From positions 496,001-560,000 of the forward strand of contig NW_017265142.1 in assembly GCF_001638985.1 (NCBI RefSeq): a DNA stretch of 64,000 nucleotides, written 5' to 3'. Under the pieces are notes generated by a model that saw only the letters and a list, made by a program, of their open reading frames with translations, was not told the origin of the DNA and ran no database searches. Position numbers and translations under genes: made by a program. Source of the DNA: Phycomyces blakesleeanus NRRL 1555(-). Lineage: Eukaryota > Mucoromycota > Mucoromycetes > Mucorales > Phycomycetaceae. Shown here in pieces: positions 11,162-24,829 of the stretch (position 1 is its first letter; each line of letters starts with the position of its first letter).

Positions 11162-13354
11162 ATGTCGAGCTCAGCTCCCCCCCGTCGTTGGAGTGACATT
11201 TCAGATGACAGCAGCTCATCAGATTCAGACAGTAGTGTAGAACAAACTAAAAAAGACAATCCTGTCAGTGTGAACAAGGATATCACAGAAAAATCAACCA
11301 ATCTTGATTCAATCAGAGGGGGTAATATATATATATATATAACTTAAAAGTAATGACGTTCACGATATTCAATTAATAATCATAATTACAATTATACAGC
11401 ATTCTCATGTCAAATTTGTATGGAATTATTCCACAATCCACATATACTTGATTGTGGTAAGATTACTATTAAATAAATAATTGCTTTTAGTTTTATTTTA
11501 CATACAATTAACAAGCTAATAACTTACACCCAAACTTTATTTTAATTCTTTTATTTTCTGTTTATTAATCGATCGGTTTCGGTCAGGCCATTCATACTGC
11601 GCGATATGCCTTATTCAATGGCTCACTACTAGAAAACAGTGTCCAGAATGTCGGAATGATGTCGTACGAAGACCTATTCCCTCTTACGCTGTGCAACAGC
11701 AAGGTAATATATATATATATGTGTGTGTGTGTTTTTCGTTTGAGTATTTTATTAACTAAACTACAAACACTGTTCTGATATAACATTGTATATTATACAT
11801 AGTGGATGCTATTAGACCATTCTTATCCAGCTCTACTCAGTCATCTACATCTGGCAACGCAACTACCTCGTTTGGCAACACTTCTATGTGGTCTGTTCTT
11901 TTTCCAATTAATAACAAACATACATTTATCATTGATGTTGAAGATAACAACGTGTATGTACTTATTAACTAGTACCGCTTTACTTCAATGTATATACATA
12001 TATAACTTATTTATATACTTATACTTAATTATAGACGACGATGCGGTCAGTGTGTATATGAACTAGATCGAGATGGCAGATGTCAAAACTGCGATATTGT
12101 TTATCACGGCGCTCGTGTCGAGCATGATAGCGACGAAAGCGAAGGAGATGAGGTTGGGTTTCACGGTGAAGATTATGTGTCCGATTCGGAAGAAGAAGGG
12201 TCGATGGTTGACTTTGTCGTTGATGATGCTGAGATTATATATGACACAGAAAGGTAATATCCAAAAATAATGTATTTAGTCCAACAAAGATAAAATTGCT
12301 AATGTTGTTTTTTCTTTATTGCGGTTCTTATTACAGCGAGATTGGCAGTGATAATAGTAGATCATCATCAGTTGAACTTGTTTCTCGCAGACCTTCCCAC
12401 GAAATAAGTGCATCGAACAATAATTCAGATAATCTCGAAAACAATGCTCGCGATCGAAGAAACAGAACAATTGTACTAGATACTGATGAAAGTGACCAAG
12501 ACGAAAATAACAGTATTACCTCAAGTGTTCTGGAATTAATCGAAGGACAGATGGGTAGCTCAGGAAACACTTCTGACTCAAGTCATGAAATAAGCGATGA
12601 TGGTATTCAACTTAATCACTCCAAGAGCAGAAAAAGAACATGCATTATCCTTGACTCTGAAGATGAAGATATAACCCCAGTCGAGTCTGTATCTACAAGC
12701 AAAAATCCATTGAAAAAACGTCGTAAAAGTAAAGATGAAGAAAAAGATAAGAATACATATATAGACGAAGACGAAGACGAAGACGAAGACGAAGACGAAG
12801 ACGAAGACGAAGACGAAGACGAAGACGAAGATGAAGATGAAGATGAAGATGACGATGACGATGAAGATAAAGATAAAGATGAAAATGAGGATGAGAGCGA
12901 GGATGAAGAAGATGAATATGAAGACAAAGACGAAGACGAAGATGAGGATGAGGATGAGGATGAAGCTGAATATAGAGATGACGACAAAAGCAAAACCGTA
13001 GACAAAAATGAAAACAAAAATAAAAGGAAAGACGAAGATAAAGACGAAGATGAAGGAGAAAACAAAGACAAAGAAAACGTCGAAGCCAAAGCCAAAGACA
13101 AGGGAAAAGTAAAACCAAAAGACAAGGGTCAAGACAAGGGCAAAGGAAAGGAAAAAGCTAAAGAAAAGGCAAAAGACAAATTAAAGGACAAAGTTAAGGA
13201 CAAAGTCAAGGACAAACCCAATGACAAAGCCAAAAGTAAAGGGAAAGTAAAAGACAAAGCTAAAGAAAAAGAAAGAGAAAAGGGAAATTCCCGAGAAAAA
13301 GGCAAAGGAAAAAGCAAAGGCAAAGACAGAAAGAACAAAAACACAAAAAAGTAA
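11162..13354 (+). CDS. RING-type E3 ubiquitin ligase with a long acidic/lysine-rich tail
   Basis: Six exons (11162-11321, 11400-11456, 11587-11703, 11803-11953, 12035-12253, 12337-13354) give 573 aa. A C3HC4 RING finger occupies residues 57-94: C57-Q-I-C60, C72-G-H74, C77-A-I-C80, C91-P-E-C94. It is followed by PIPSYAVQQ and a second Cys cluster (RRCGQCVYELDRDGRCQNC), an arrangement like CHFR-type and related fungal RING proteins. RING proteins bring an E2-ubiquitin conjugate to a substrate. The C-terminal 340 residues are extreme: a Ser/Asp region with CIILDSEDED, an Asp-Glu block encoded by tandem GACGAA, then a Lys-rich block (KDKGK, KEKAK). The tail probably binds basic or acidic partners such as histones or nucleic acid, but that is inference. 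The RING is clear; the substrate is unknown. Confidence 0.85.
12763..12850 (+). repeat. GACGAA hexanucleotide tandem repeat (coding, Asp-Glu)
   Basis: About eleven to twelve GACGAA/GATGAA units inside the last exon of the RING gene encode an uninterrupted Asp-Glu tract. Diverged units continue to about 12960. Opposite-strand frames across it (Ser-, Phe/Val- and Leu/Arg-rich) are shadows. Confidence 0.9.
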
Positions 13355-13614
13355 TAATTGTTATTAAAAGTATATTTGTAAAAACACAAAAAATAAAAGA
13401 AACCTCTTGTAAAACGCAAACCAAAAGCCAAATAATAAAGAAATTGGTATTTTAAAATTTTGTAAGTACCAATAGCCGTTTTGTATACCACTTTAAGATG
13501 TTGCCCATTTTTTTTATTAATATTATAGTTATTGGAAAATCAATAGCTCGGTTTGTTTTTTTTTGTATTTCATTTTATGTTATTTAAATAAAACAAGATA
13601 TCTAGAGCCTCGGA

Positions 13615-14526
13615 TTACCAGGGCAAAATAGTACCAGCGTAATCAAAGAAGGTACCATTGTCCTTGGTAGTCATCTTGTAAACACAATTCAACATACCCT
13701 CAACAGACTGAGTGGTAGTCAATTCACCATTCTTTCCACCCATATCAGTAATGACCCATCCAGGGTGAACAGCAACAATAGTAAAGTCTTCATCCTTGAG
13801 TGCACACGAGAATCCCTTGGTAAGCATACCCTCGGCAGCCTTGGAAACAGCATATGACATTCCAAAACCCCATGCGTTGCCATTTTCGGTTCTCTCAATT
13901 GATCCAAGAACAGAGCAAAGGTTGACGATCTTACGGGTCTTTCCAAGACGCAAAAGAGGGAGCATAGCCTGAGTAACTGAAGATGTTCCAATTACGTTGA
14001 TTTCAAAAGCCTTTCTGTAATCTTCGGGTGTACTATTTGTATTCGAAATTAAGTAAAGAAAGAAAAATTAGTCTATGATCAACAAAGTTTAAATATTATT
14101 TACCAGTTGAGAACATCAAGTGACATATCACCAGTGGCGCCAGCATTGTTGATGAGGACATCGATACCATTAGGAGCAACCTTTGAGACAAACTCAACAG
14201 CTTTCTAAAAAAAAAAGAAGTAAAAAGGTAAATAACCGCAGTAATAATAATCATGTCTGATTTGAGCAGCTTTAAGAAGAGGAAGAGGAAGAGGAAGAGG
14301 AAGGGGAAAATTACTATGTAAATAAATAACTTACCTTGATAGATTCGGAATCGCCGGTATCAAGGGTTGTCAAGATTACATTATCTTGAGCAAGAGCTTT
14401 GAGGCCAGAGGATGCTTCGATATTACGGGCAGTGGCAATAACAGTGTTACCAGCGGAAGCGAGTTGTTTGACAAACTCAAGTCCGATTCCACGAGAAGCA
14501 CCAGTAACAAGATAGGTCAATGTCAT
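13615..14526 (-). CDS. Short-chain dehydrogenase/reductase (classical SDR)
   Basis: Three exons on minus (14526-14335, 14204-14104, 14032-13615) give 236 aa, a normal length for a single-domain classical SDR. The nucleotide-binding motif TGASRGIG is at residues 8-15, followed by NNAG. The catalytic tetrad is present: N110, S138 (NLCSVLGS), Y158 and K162 (YAVSK). The HPGWVITDMGG segment after the active site matches the C-factor/sniffer-like carbonyl reductase subgroup. It is an NAD(P)H-dependent oxidoreductase, with substrate not predictable from sequence. It is convergent with the RING gene. Upstream of the ATG there is a TATATAA-like box near 14748-14756. Confidence 0.92.
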
Positions 14527-15308
14527 ATTTTCTTTTAGTTTTGTATAAGAGCAAATAGCAAAACAAAATGCTTTAAATAAGATTAATGCTTTGAGGTATG
14601 TTAATGACTGTGTGTGACTGTTTTAACTTTTGGTAAAGGTTGACCCGGCTTTACTGTCTTTTCACTTGAACTTTAAACGATTGATATTCCTATTGGGAAT
14701 CCGACTTTAGACAAGCAGGGAATATAAGAGACAAGCCAATGTTGGCTTATATAATATGCTGACAGCCCCGCATTCTGCCCTAACAACATCATAGGCTTAA
14801 ACGCATTAAATTCGATCTGGCAAATAACTCTGACCGTGAATAGCACAGTAAGGCTGACACCTTTATCACCTTCCCCTTCCTCTTTGACTCCACTTGTTAG
14901 TCACCTCCTTCTTCCCCCGAGACCCGGATATAAATCCCGCTCCACTCTTCCTTCTTCTAGTGTTTATTACAAAGCAATTCTCCACTTTTCGGGATTTTTT
15001 CGTTTTCCACTCTCTCTCTCTCCCTTTCTTCTGCTCCTGCTCTTGCTCTTGCTCCTCCACTAGGGGGTTCTGACGGAACTGTGTTGTAGTACTACAGAAT
15101 ATTCATGTTAGAATTAGCCATTAGCGACCTGCATTTAGACTTGTATGCAAAAATACGCTACCAAAAAAGCCAAACACCCAAATTAGTTTTCATTTTATTT
15201 AATGATTTTTAGCCATACCAATACATTAGCTATGGAATGAGATGTTATGGTTTTCTTAGCCTTCCAAGTCCTCCTTTTGGTATATTGTAGTTTACTTCTT
15301 TAATACTT
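14527..15308. other. Intergenic spacer upstream of the SDR gene
   Basis: Promoter-side spacer of the SDR gene, with pyrimidine-rich tracts at 14866-15060. Open frames there on both strands are compositional. No gene was seen. Confidence 0.5.
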
Positions 15309-15603
15309 TCAATAAGCCTTTCCTGATTGTCTAAAGGATTTCTTCTGGTAATTTTTTTCCTCGATCTTGAGAAGCATTCTTCTGCAAAGTTCAATAATGG
15401 GGAATAGGACGGGAATTAGATGGAAATAAGGTGGGATGAATTTGAGTTTGTACCTGTCTTTTTGCTCCAGCCATTTTCGCAAACTAGGGTTATAATGTAT
15501 TTTTGGATTATCCATCACAAGATAGTATGGCTTGGTATCGTTTCTACCAAGATCATTAACTGATGGCTTATCAAGCTCTTTGAATATTTGGTTTAACAAT
15601 GAC
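15309..15603 (-). pseudogene. Tc1/mariner (IS630-like) transposase fragment
   Basis: An isolated piece of a DDE transposase. YYLVMDNPKIHY is the second catalytic-Asp region of Tc1/mariner enzymes, and KFIPPY is the start of the usual PPYSPxLNPIE motif. After PPY the sequence loses the motif (HLIPV...), and no catalytic third acidic residue in a proper LNPIE context follows. The N-terminal helix-turn-helix part and first Asp are missing, and no inverted repeats were found around it. It is a dead relic of a cut-and-paste element. Confidence 0.75.
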
Positions 15604-15863
15604 CATTAAAAAAAGGGTTTCTAAATCACCCATCAAAGGTTAAATTTTGGCAACGGACTTCCAGGTACGGTTTAGTGCTTCACTACAATGAGCGCTAAAA
15701 ATAATAATAACGTCATATTGATTTGTGAAGTCTCGATTTAATAAAAAAAAAATGTGCCTAATCATAAAATGCCTCTTTATCTGCTTAATTGAGAATATGG
15801 ATAACCTTAATTTATTCGATAAAATCGCCAACGGCTCTAACAAGTCTGGAGGTACGGATACCA

Positions 15864-16880
15864 ATGGCATTCAAGAAGGTATGTAAAGAAGAGATGTAAT
15901 CCATTTTCACAATCCCCTATCTCAGTCCCCTTATTCTGATTATGATGATGGTATGAATCCAGATTTATATGAAAACCTATCTGAATCATCCACCACTACT
16001 ATTGCTGGTGCTCAACCCGTAGGAAGAGTCGGGGAGAGAAGCTGGACATTTCTGGATGAGAAAAGACTTATCGCCCAGTTTGAGAAAGCTCTACAATTAA
16101 CAAGAATGCGAAGCGTTCAATACAGCAGGAGAAAAATGCAAATAGAAGCCAATGCTTGGCGTACTCTCGTCAGACAGTTCAATGCTCACGCTATCCAGCC
16201 CAGAAATAAAAATGCCCTCGAAGAAAAGTGGAAGAAGCTGAAGGCCGAGTTCAAAGAGCAGTATGATGTATTTCACGCAGCAGGAAAAAACGGGGTAACA
16301 CCCAATGCGAACTTTAAGCATTACAAAGATATGTGGAGTATTTTTTTTGGATGATCCACAGGTAATGTCTGTCACCGGATTCTCTTCTGGTAGCCAGACG
16401 ACAACACTTAATGAGAGCACCCAAGAGCCAAAAAATGAACCTTCAAATGAGGAAACTACTTCCAAAGAAGAACCAAATAATATCCCATTGGAGGAAATAC
16501 AGACGTTTATGGAAGACATCTTCGACTCAACCGGTAGATCTGAAACACCCCAATATGATGATATGGATTCGAATGATGATCAAGGGATGCCCCATAGTCT
16601 AAACAGATCTTGGATTGAGCATAAAGATGATGAATTCATGGATCGCATTGAGTATATGAACTATAAAAACATGCAACAGAGAGAGAGACACTTCAGTGTT
16701 TTTCGGAAGCAAGGTGAAGCTCTGCTTAAAAGTGTTGATCTTGCAGGAAGGGAAGCTGCCATTGCAACCACTAATATCAAGGAGATCACACGTTGCATGC
16801 AAAATAGTAATGCTAGATTGGATAGCTTGTTCGATATAATTAAAAGACGTTTTGAACCCAGTGATAATAAGAATGAATAG
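15864..16880 (+). pseudogene. Myb/SANT-like DNA-binding protein, frameshifted (transposon-derived?)
   Basis: The main reading frame begins at ATG 15953. A short upstream exon, 15864-15878 (MAFKK), joined through GTATGT...CTCAG to 15926, would extend it. Residues WTFLDEKRLIAQFEKAL through W-R-T-L-V-R-Q-F-N and EEKWKKLKAEFKEQY form a Myb/SANT-like (Myb_DNA-bind_3) domain. The frame ends with an early stop at about 16354, right after a run of eight T (16341-16348). A second frame takes over (DDPQVMSVTGF) and runs to 16880 with a disordered acidic middle and a helical C-terminus (LLKSVDLAGREAAIATTNIKE). One extra T would restore continuity, so this is either a 1-base lesion or a homopolymer assembly error. 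Such proteins accompany Harbinger-type transposases or are domesticated from them. The neighbouring transposase debris supports that view. Confidence 0.65.
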
Positions 16881-17132
16881 TATTTAGTAAGAAATATATA
16901 TGTATTAGTCGTTTATTGCGGCTTGCTTTTTTGGACAGTAAAACACACTATACAAGGCGCACAATTCGAGGATTATGTTATTTATTTATTTTGGACGAAT
17001 TACAATAGTAGTTTAAAAGGTTGGGTTACCTATTTTAGATACAATAAAAAATAAAAATTGAAATCAGAGAAATGGAATGAATCTATTAAATGATCGCTAA
17101 ATTTACCTGTAAGGGTGTGTTAAAGAGTTATA

Positions 17133-18214
17133 TCAATAACACACACTCATTGTAATTGTTCTGACGACGGAGGACGCTGGAACGGGGACAGGCAAGCGCC
17201 ATTTTTCTTTGCAGTCATCACATCCTAATTCCAAATAACCTTGAAAATGCTTTCCTTGCGCTGAAATACTACTGTCCCATAGTCCAAGGCCCAGACTTGA
17301 CATCCATCTTCGATTTGATTCCGAAAATCCGAAGGCTTTTTTTTGGGTGGCATTTGAATTGCTTTTCTTTGTGGCTCGAGGATAGAAATGATATTGAATA
17401 GCCATCAGAATATACAACGTTTCTAATATTAATCGTTTAATGTTGAAATACTATTAAAGTCATTGTTAATGGCTTACTTGAATACTTTTCTGTCATTAGA
17501 AAGACTCTCTCTGGTTCGAAAACCAATTATAGAGAAACCGAAAAGCTTGTAATAAAAATTAGACATTTCCTCGTTCTTGGAGCCTTTAGGATAGTCTTCA
17601 ATTCCAGATTCTTTCGCTAGTCTCCAAAATGCTTGAACGTCAATTTGAACCGATTTTCTTTGAAACGAATAAATAGGTAGAAGATAAAATAAAGCGATAT
17701 CCACGTTTATTGGTATACTTGAAACGGCAAAAAGTACTATCTTTTATCCTTGATCTAATGGTACTGACAAAGTTTAAAGTTGTCTTCTTATGCGGTTGAA
17801 TCTTTTGCAGATTCCTTTCAAATATTAGGGTTTGATCACTGTTAATAGATATAAGGACTTGTTCTCGTAAAGAATTGAATTGCTTTCTGTTCAACAACGT
17901 GGTAAAAGGAAATTCTTTGATTGCCTTGAGAGCATCTGTCTTTCCAATAGATGACGGTCATGATAATTTTTTCTTTAGTTTTTGGCTGTAAATATACTAG
18001 GCAGGCGACTTTCTTCTTGGTTTACCGTTAACCCACTGCAATAAAATTCAAAGGGCTTGCAGGCGAGGATTTCCAAAAAAAAAACGTATACTTATTTTCG
18101 TCGCCAATGTATAAGTTTGATACTTACTCTTTAAAACCTTCTTTTCTTTTTGCTGAATTCTCAGATGAGTCATCTCGATGTTTGGGTTTCATGTTTTTGT
18201 CACAAGCTTTGAAA
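17133..18214 (-). pseudogene. Unknown multi-exon gene, apparently decayed
   Basis: A plausible exon chain exists on minus. Exon pieces 17719 and upstream to about 17935, 17657-17478 and 17422-17133 join in frame through GTATAC/CAAAG and GTAAGC/TTAG introns. They encode a continuous protein with motifs FWRLAKESGIEDYP, FYYKLFGFS, NDRKVFKTLYILMAIQYHFYP and a C-terminal LGCDDCKEKWRLPVP. A possible 5' exon near 18192-18127 begins MKPKHRDDSSENSAK with a good GTAAGT donor. Between them (17930-18050) the frame breaks twice. I do not recognise the family. It could be a conserved fungal protein that has lost function here, or part of an unclassified transposon. No catalytic motif is visible apart from the CxxC near the C-terminus. 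Confidence 0.4.
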
Positions 18215-19637
18215 AGAAAGGTTGAAGGACAAAATTTCGTATTCTGATTAATTATAATGATGCTCTACCTTTAATTAAAATTCTGAGCTACTGATATATT
18301 GCTTTCTGGGTGGAAATGAGAGATTTTTAAAGCACTCAATTCAATAATGCAAGGCGTATTTTTAAAGAGTTGCTAGCCGTTATGAATGGATCTTCTTTTC
18401 AAACAAACAGTACAGAAAAGTATTCTTAGGTTATTAACCTATTAAACATTTTTGCATTATTATATATATATATAATGTATGCTCAACTTGCTTAAATATA
18501 TGGGAAAGAAAGCTATTGAAAAGACTTATCCCAAAAATGCGCCTTATTATCTCGAATTGTGCGTCTTACAAATGTGTTTTACTATGTTGCTTATTTTTCA
18601 TCTTTTTCTAAGGTGCAATATTATTATCCAATAATAATATTCAAAACAAGCTCACCTTTTTTTTCGAATACCAACGAACATTCACGAATGATGGCCCTTA
18701 TTATTATGTGTCCAGCATGTAAATTTGTTTTTTTGTCTAATTTCCAAAAAAAAAAAACCGAGATTTTATTTTCAATCAATTGTACACTCCATGACTACCT
18801 TTAAAATTAGATATTACCCTCACAGTAAGTTGCCTGCCTAATAGGTACAATACTCTTACTTATAAATTAATTACCTGCTTGGAAAGACTGCCAAATATAT
18901 AAACATATATATAAAACAAACGAAAAAAAACATAAAACTATTTGTAACCAATATAGCTACAAGAAACCTGATATACCACTTTCCTTGTGGAATTATAGCA
19001 ATAATTACTGTTCTTCCCAAAAAATTGCCCATATTGAACAACTTAAATATTATTATTATTTCTTGCTTTTTTTTCATAAGAGAAGCCCCCAAAAAATGTA
19101 TTAAAGATTTATTGGAACAAAATAGAAAACAAACAAACAAAAAAAGTTTAAATTATTTCAAATTGCCTTTGCTGTAGTAAAATTCAAGTTATTAAAAGAG
19201 GAATTAAGAGGAATAATTAAATACTGGAATCCACACGTTATTTACTACAAATTATTCCTGCATAAGTCTAAAAATGTGTATTTTATATGCCAAAGACTAA
19301 TTGAAATATATGTTTTGGGAGGCCAATTCTTTGATTGATCCCTTATAACAAAAGAATACCCAACATAAAAAGAGAGAAAGGGACTTGCTCTACAAAAACA
19401 TACTACGTCACCATTATAATCTAGTATAAATTTGAGTCTCCTGCGCTGTTCTGGTTGTGCACGCCTTTTATTGCTTACTTTGACTCTAAGCAAACACGAA
19501 AAGAGGTTTCTTTACTACGTTTCCTTTATTCAATTAGGCCTTTTCTACTTCTTACTTTTTTTATTTACTCCTCAACTGTACCTGCCTACCTACTTTTTAT
19601 TCTTTGGAGCGTCTCTATTTCTCACTGTTGTGCATCA
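18215..19637. other. Intergenic spacer upstream of the PRP4 kinase gene
   Basis: AT-rich spacer of 1.4 kb with a TA run near 18461-18476. The open frame at 19432-19637 joins the PRP4 frame but has a hydrophobic, UTR-like composition before ATG 19638. No other gene was seen. Confidence 0.5.
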
Positions 19638-22882
<3,245 letters not shown>

Positions 22883-23177
22883 AAAAAGTCAAGACAAGAC
22901 AAGAAAACTTTGATAAAAATATTCCTTGTGTCTTCTTTGTTTAAAAGGGGAGGCAGAGCAATCTATGTACAGGGCCGTGGGCTGCATGCAGAACTGTAAG
23001 AAACAAACAACCAAATTAAATCTGTCCTCATTGAGGGACGTCTTATATTCATTCAGTGGCGCTTTGTTATTTATTGCATGAGTGTTGGAACCTAAATATA
23101 TGTTTATATACGTATATGTGTGTGCATAGAATATAGAAAGACAAAGGACAAATGGATTAAAACAAAATAGCATCAGT

Positions 23178-23693
23178 CTATTCTTCTTCAATTGTCGACA
23201 ACCGAGGCCCAAGAGTATTTAACCAAGTTTGATTGGAGAGCGGACTGTGTCGAGATTGAGCATCGAGTAAAATCTTCAGGTTCTGGAATCGTGGACGTCC
23301 TGGAGATAGAAAGATAGTTGGAGAATAATGAAATTGATCGACAAGACGACTTGGTGGATAGATACTGACTGGTTTCGTAATCGGATGATGAGATGGCATG
23401 GGATGACTAGTTATTTCGTCTGTTCGTGCCATTTTTGATGTATCTTCTTCTAATAATGTCGGTAAGCGTGCTACCCATGCCTTTATCGACAATACTTGAA
23501 AAGGGTCTCGCGATAACCGCTTGTTCGAGAATATTAAGACACTGGACCGAGACTGCGGTCGCTTTGCTCCTGAGTATGAGTATCGTGGATGAAGGTCTTG
23601 AGTTGGGCTAAGAAAGCCAATAGGTCGAGGATAAATTTCGGTTGCAAGAAGAGTAGCTACAGCGGTTTGTGATGAAATCCGTTCAAACGTCAT
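23178..23693 (-). CDS. Uncharacterised basic protein, 171 aa
   Basis: Single-exon frame starting at ATG 23693. It is rich in Pro, Ser and Arg, with FLSPTQDLHPRYSYSG, a helical piece DPFQVLSIKAWVARLPTLLEED and a C-terminal segment FQNLKILLDAQSRHSPLSNQTW. There is no signal peptide, transmembrane segment or known catalytic motif. It lies convergent with PRP4, with under 300 bp between stops. I cannot name a family. Length and non-repetitive composition favour a genuine gene, perhaps a regulator with short linear motifs. Confidence 0.55.
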   Translation of the reverse strand: MTFERISSQTAVATLLATEIYPRPIGFLSPTQDLHPRYSYSGAKRPQSRSSVLIFSNKRLSRDPFQVLSIKAWVARLPTLLEEDTSKMARTDEITSHPMPSHHPITKPVSIYPPSRLVDQFHYSPTIFLSPGRPRFQNLKILLDAQSRHSPLSNQTWLNTLGPRLSTIEEE

Positions 23694-24259
23694 TTAATAA
23701 TAATAATGATAATAAGAGAAATAAGAAGAAGAAAGAAAGGGATAAGATTGGCTGGATAAAAGAAAATGTCCTTTAAGATTCTAGGCATGCTTAAATACAG
23801 AGATTAAATTGTGGTGAAATAGAGTTTGGCTTGTGCATAAATGGAATGTCACGAATTTAGAGTGCACAAAAATCTTATCAATAAAACAAAAATGTTTCTG
23901 TCAATATGAATTCCACAAAAGCCGGTTTAGATACTTTCTGACCCCCTCAAATATACCCTCTTTTATTTGTTCATTTCATTATCATTATTAAAATTAGCCT
24001 TGGTAAATTAATATAATCGTATAAGACATACATGAATTTGAGCCAAGTGGAATATAGTGCTTATCTATATATCTATATATCTATATATCTATTTGATTAT
24101 TTGCCGTGCAAATATTTGTTCAATTCGCTCTTGGGGAAGGGGCTATATAATAAGACATACCATACCTTGGGAATCATTCCTCTGATAACGGTGATTCTAA
24201 CATAATGGCCCGAATGATATATTTTCAACTTCTTTTCCATTTTCGTTTATCAACCATTT

Positions 24260-24299
<40 letters not shown>

Positions 24300-24829
24300 C
24301 AACTGAGCAAGTATATGACCTTGTCAGGTGAAGGTAATTTTGTAAATCCCATGAAATTTCATGCACATAGTATTTCAGCTTGAAAATAATGATCAACATA
24401 ATAGAATATCGATTTTAAATTGACATCTATAAACATTAAATAAGCTAGCGCCTTGGAATTAAATGAGTGTTTAATTTTTCTGCTAGTTCTATATTATGTA
24501 AGTATCTACTTTTCTAAACACTCTGTCTATATATTTATTGTTTTTCATTATGATACACAAAGGCTTTCATTGTGGGGACTATAATGGTCAGCACACTAAA
24601 GTAATTAGCTACAAAAAAACGCTTTGAAAAAAGTACAAATAGACTAAAATAAATGCAAATAAAGAAAGGAAGATGCGGTGGCAGTGGTGGTAGTGGTAGT
24701 GGTAGTGGTAGTGGTAGTGGTAGTGGTGGCGGTGGTCATTGTGGTACCAGATGTGTAGAATACTATAAGGAGAGGAAGTGAGAGGAGAGGAATAATATAA
24801 AAAATAGATGAATAAATAATTATATATAT
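23694..24829. other. Intergenic spacer with microsatellites
   Basis: Holds CTATAT repeats (24063-24090), a CA/TA run (24262-24299) and a GGTAGT minisatellite (24678-24738). No exon was seen. Confidence 0.6.
24678..24738. repeat. GGTAGT hexamer minisatellite
   Basis: About eight tandem GGTAGT/GGTGGT units just beyond the 3' end of the PPP1R37-like gene (on minus). Non-coding. Confidence 0.85.

Noticed and set aside
12578..13132. Long minus-strand frames (Ser-, Phe/Val- and Leu/Arg-rich) opposite the RING gene tail
   Set aside because: They are the antisense reading of the GACGAA/Lys-rich repeat; composition is purely repeat-driven and no start or splice context supports them.
15797..15878. 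Upstream ATG (MDNLNLFDKIANG) as start of the Myb/SANT-like gene
   Set aside because: Splicing at GTATGT to 15926 puts the downstream sequence out of frame with a stop. The ATG at 15864 fits the same intron in phase.
24678..24738. Tandem repeats (also at 7528, 33211, 55140) as CRISPR-like arrays
   Set aside because: Contiguous hexamer microsatellites without spacers, in a eukaryotic genome.
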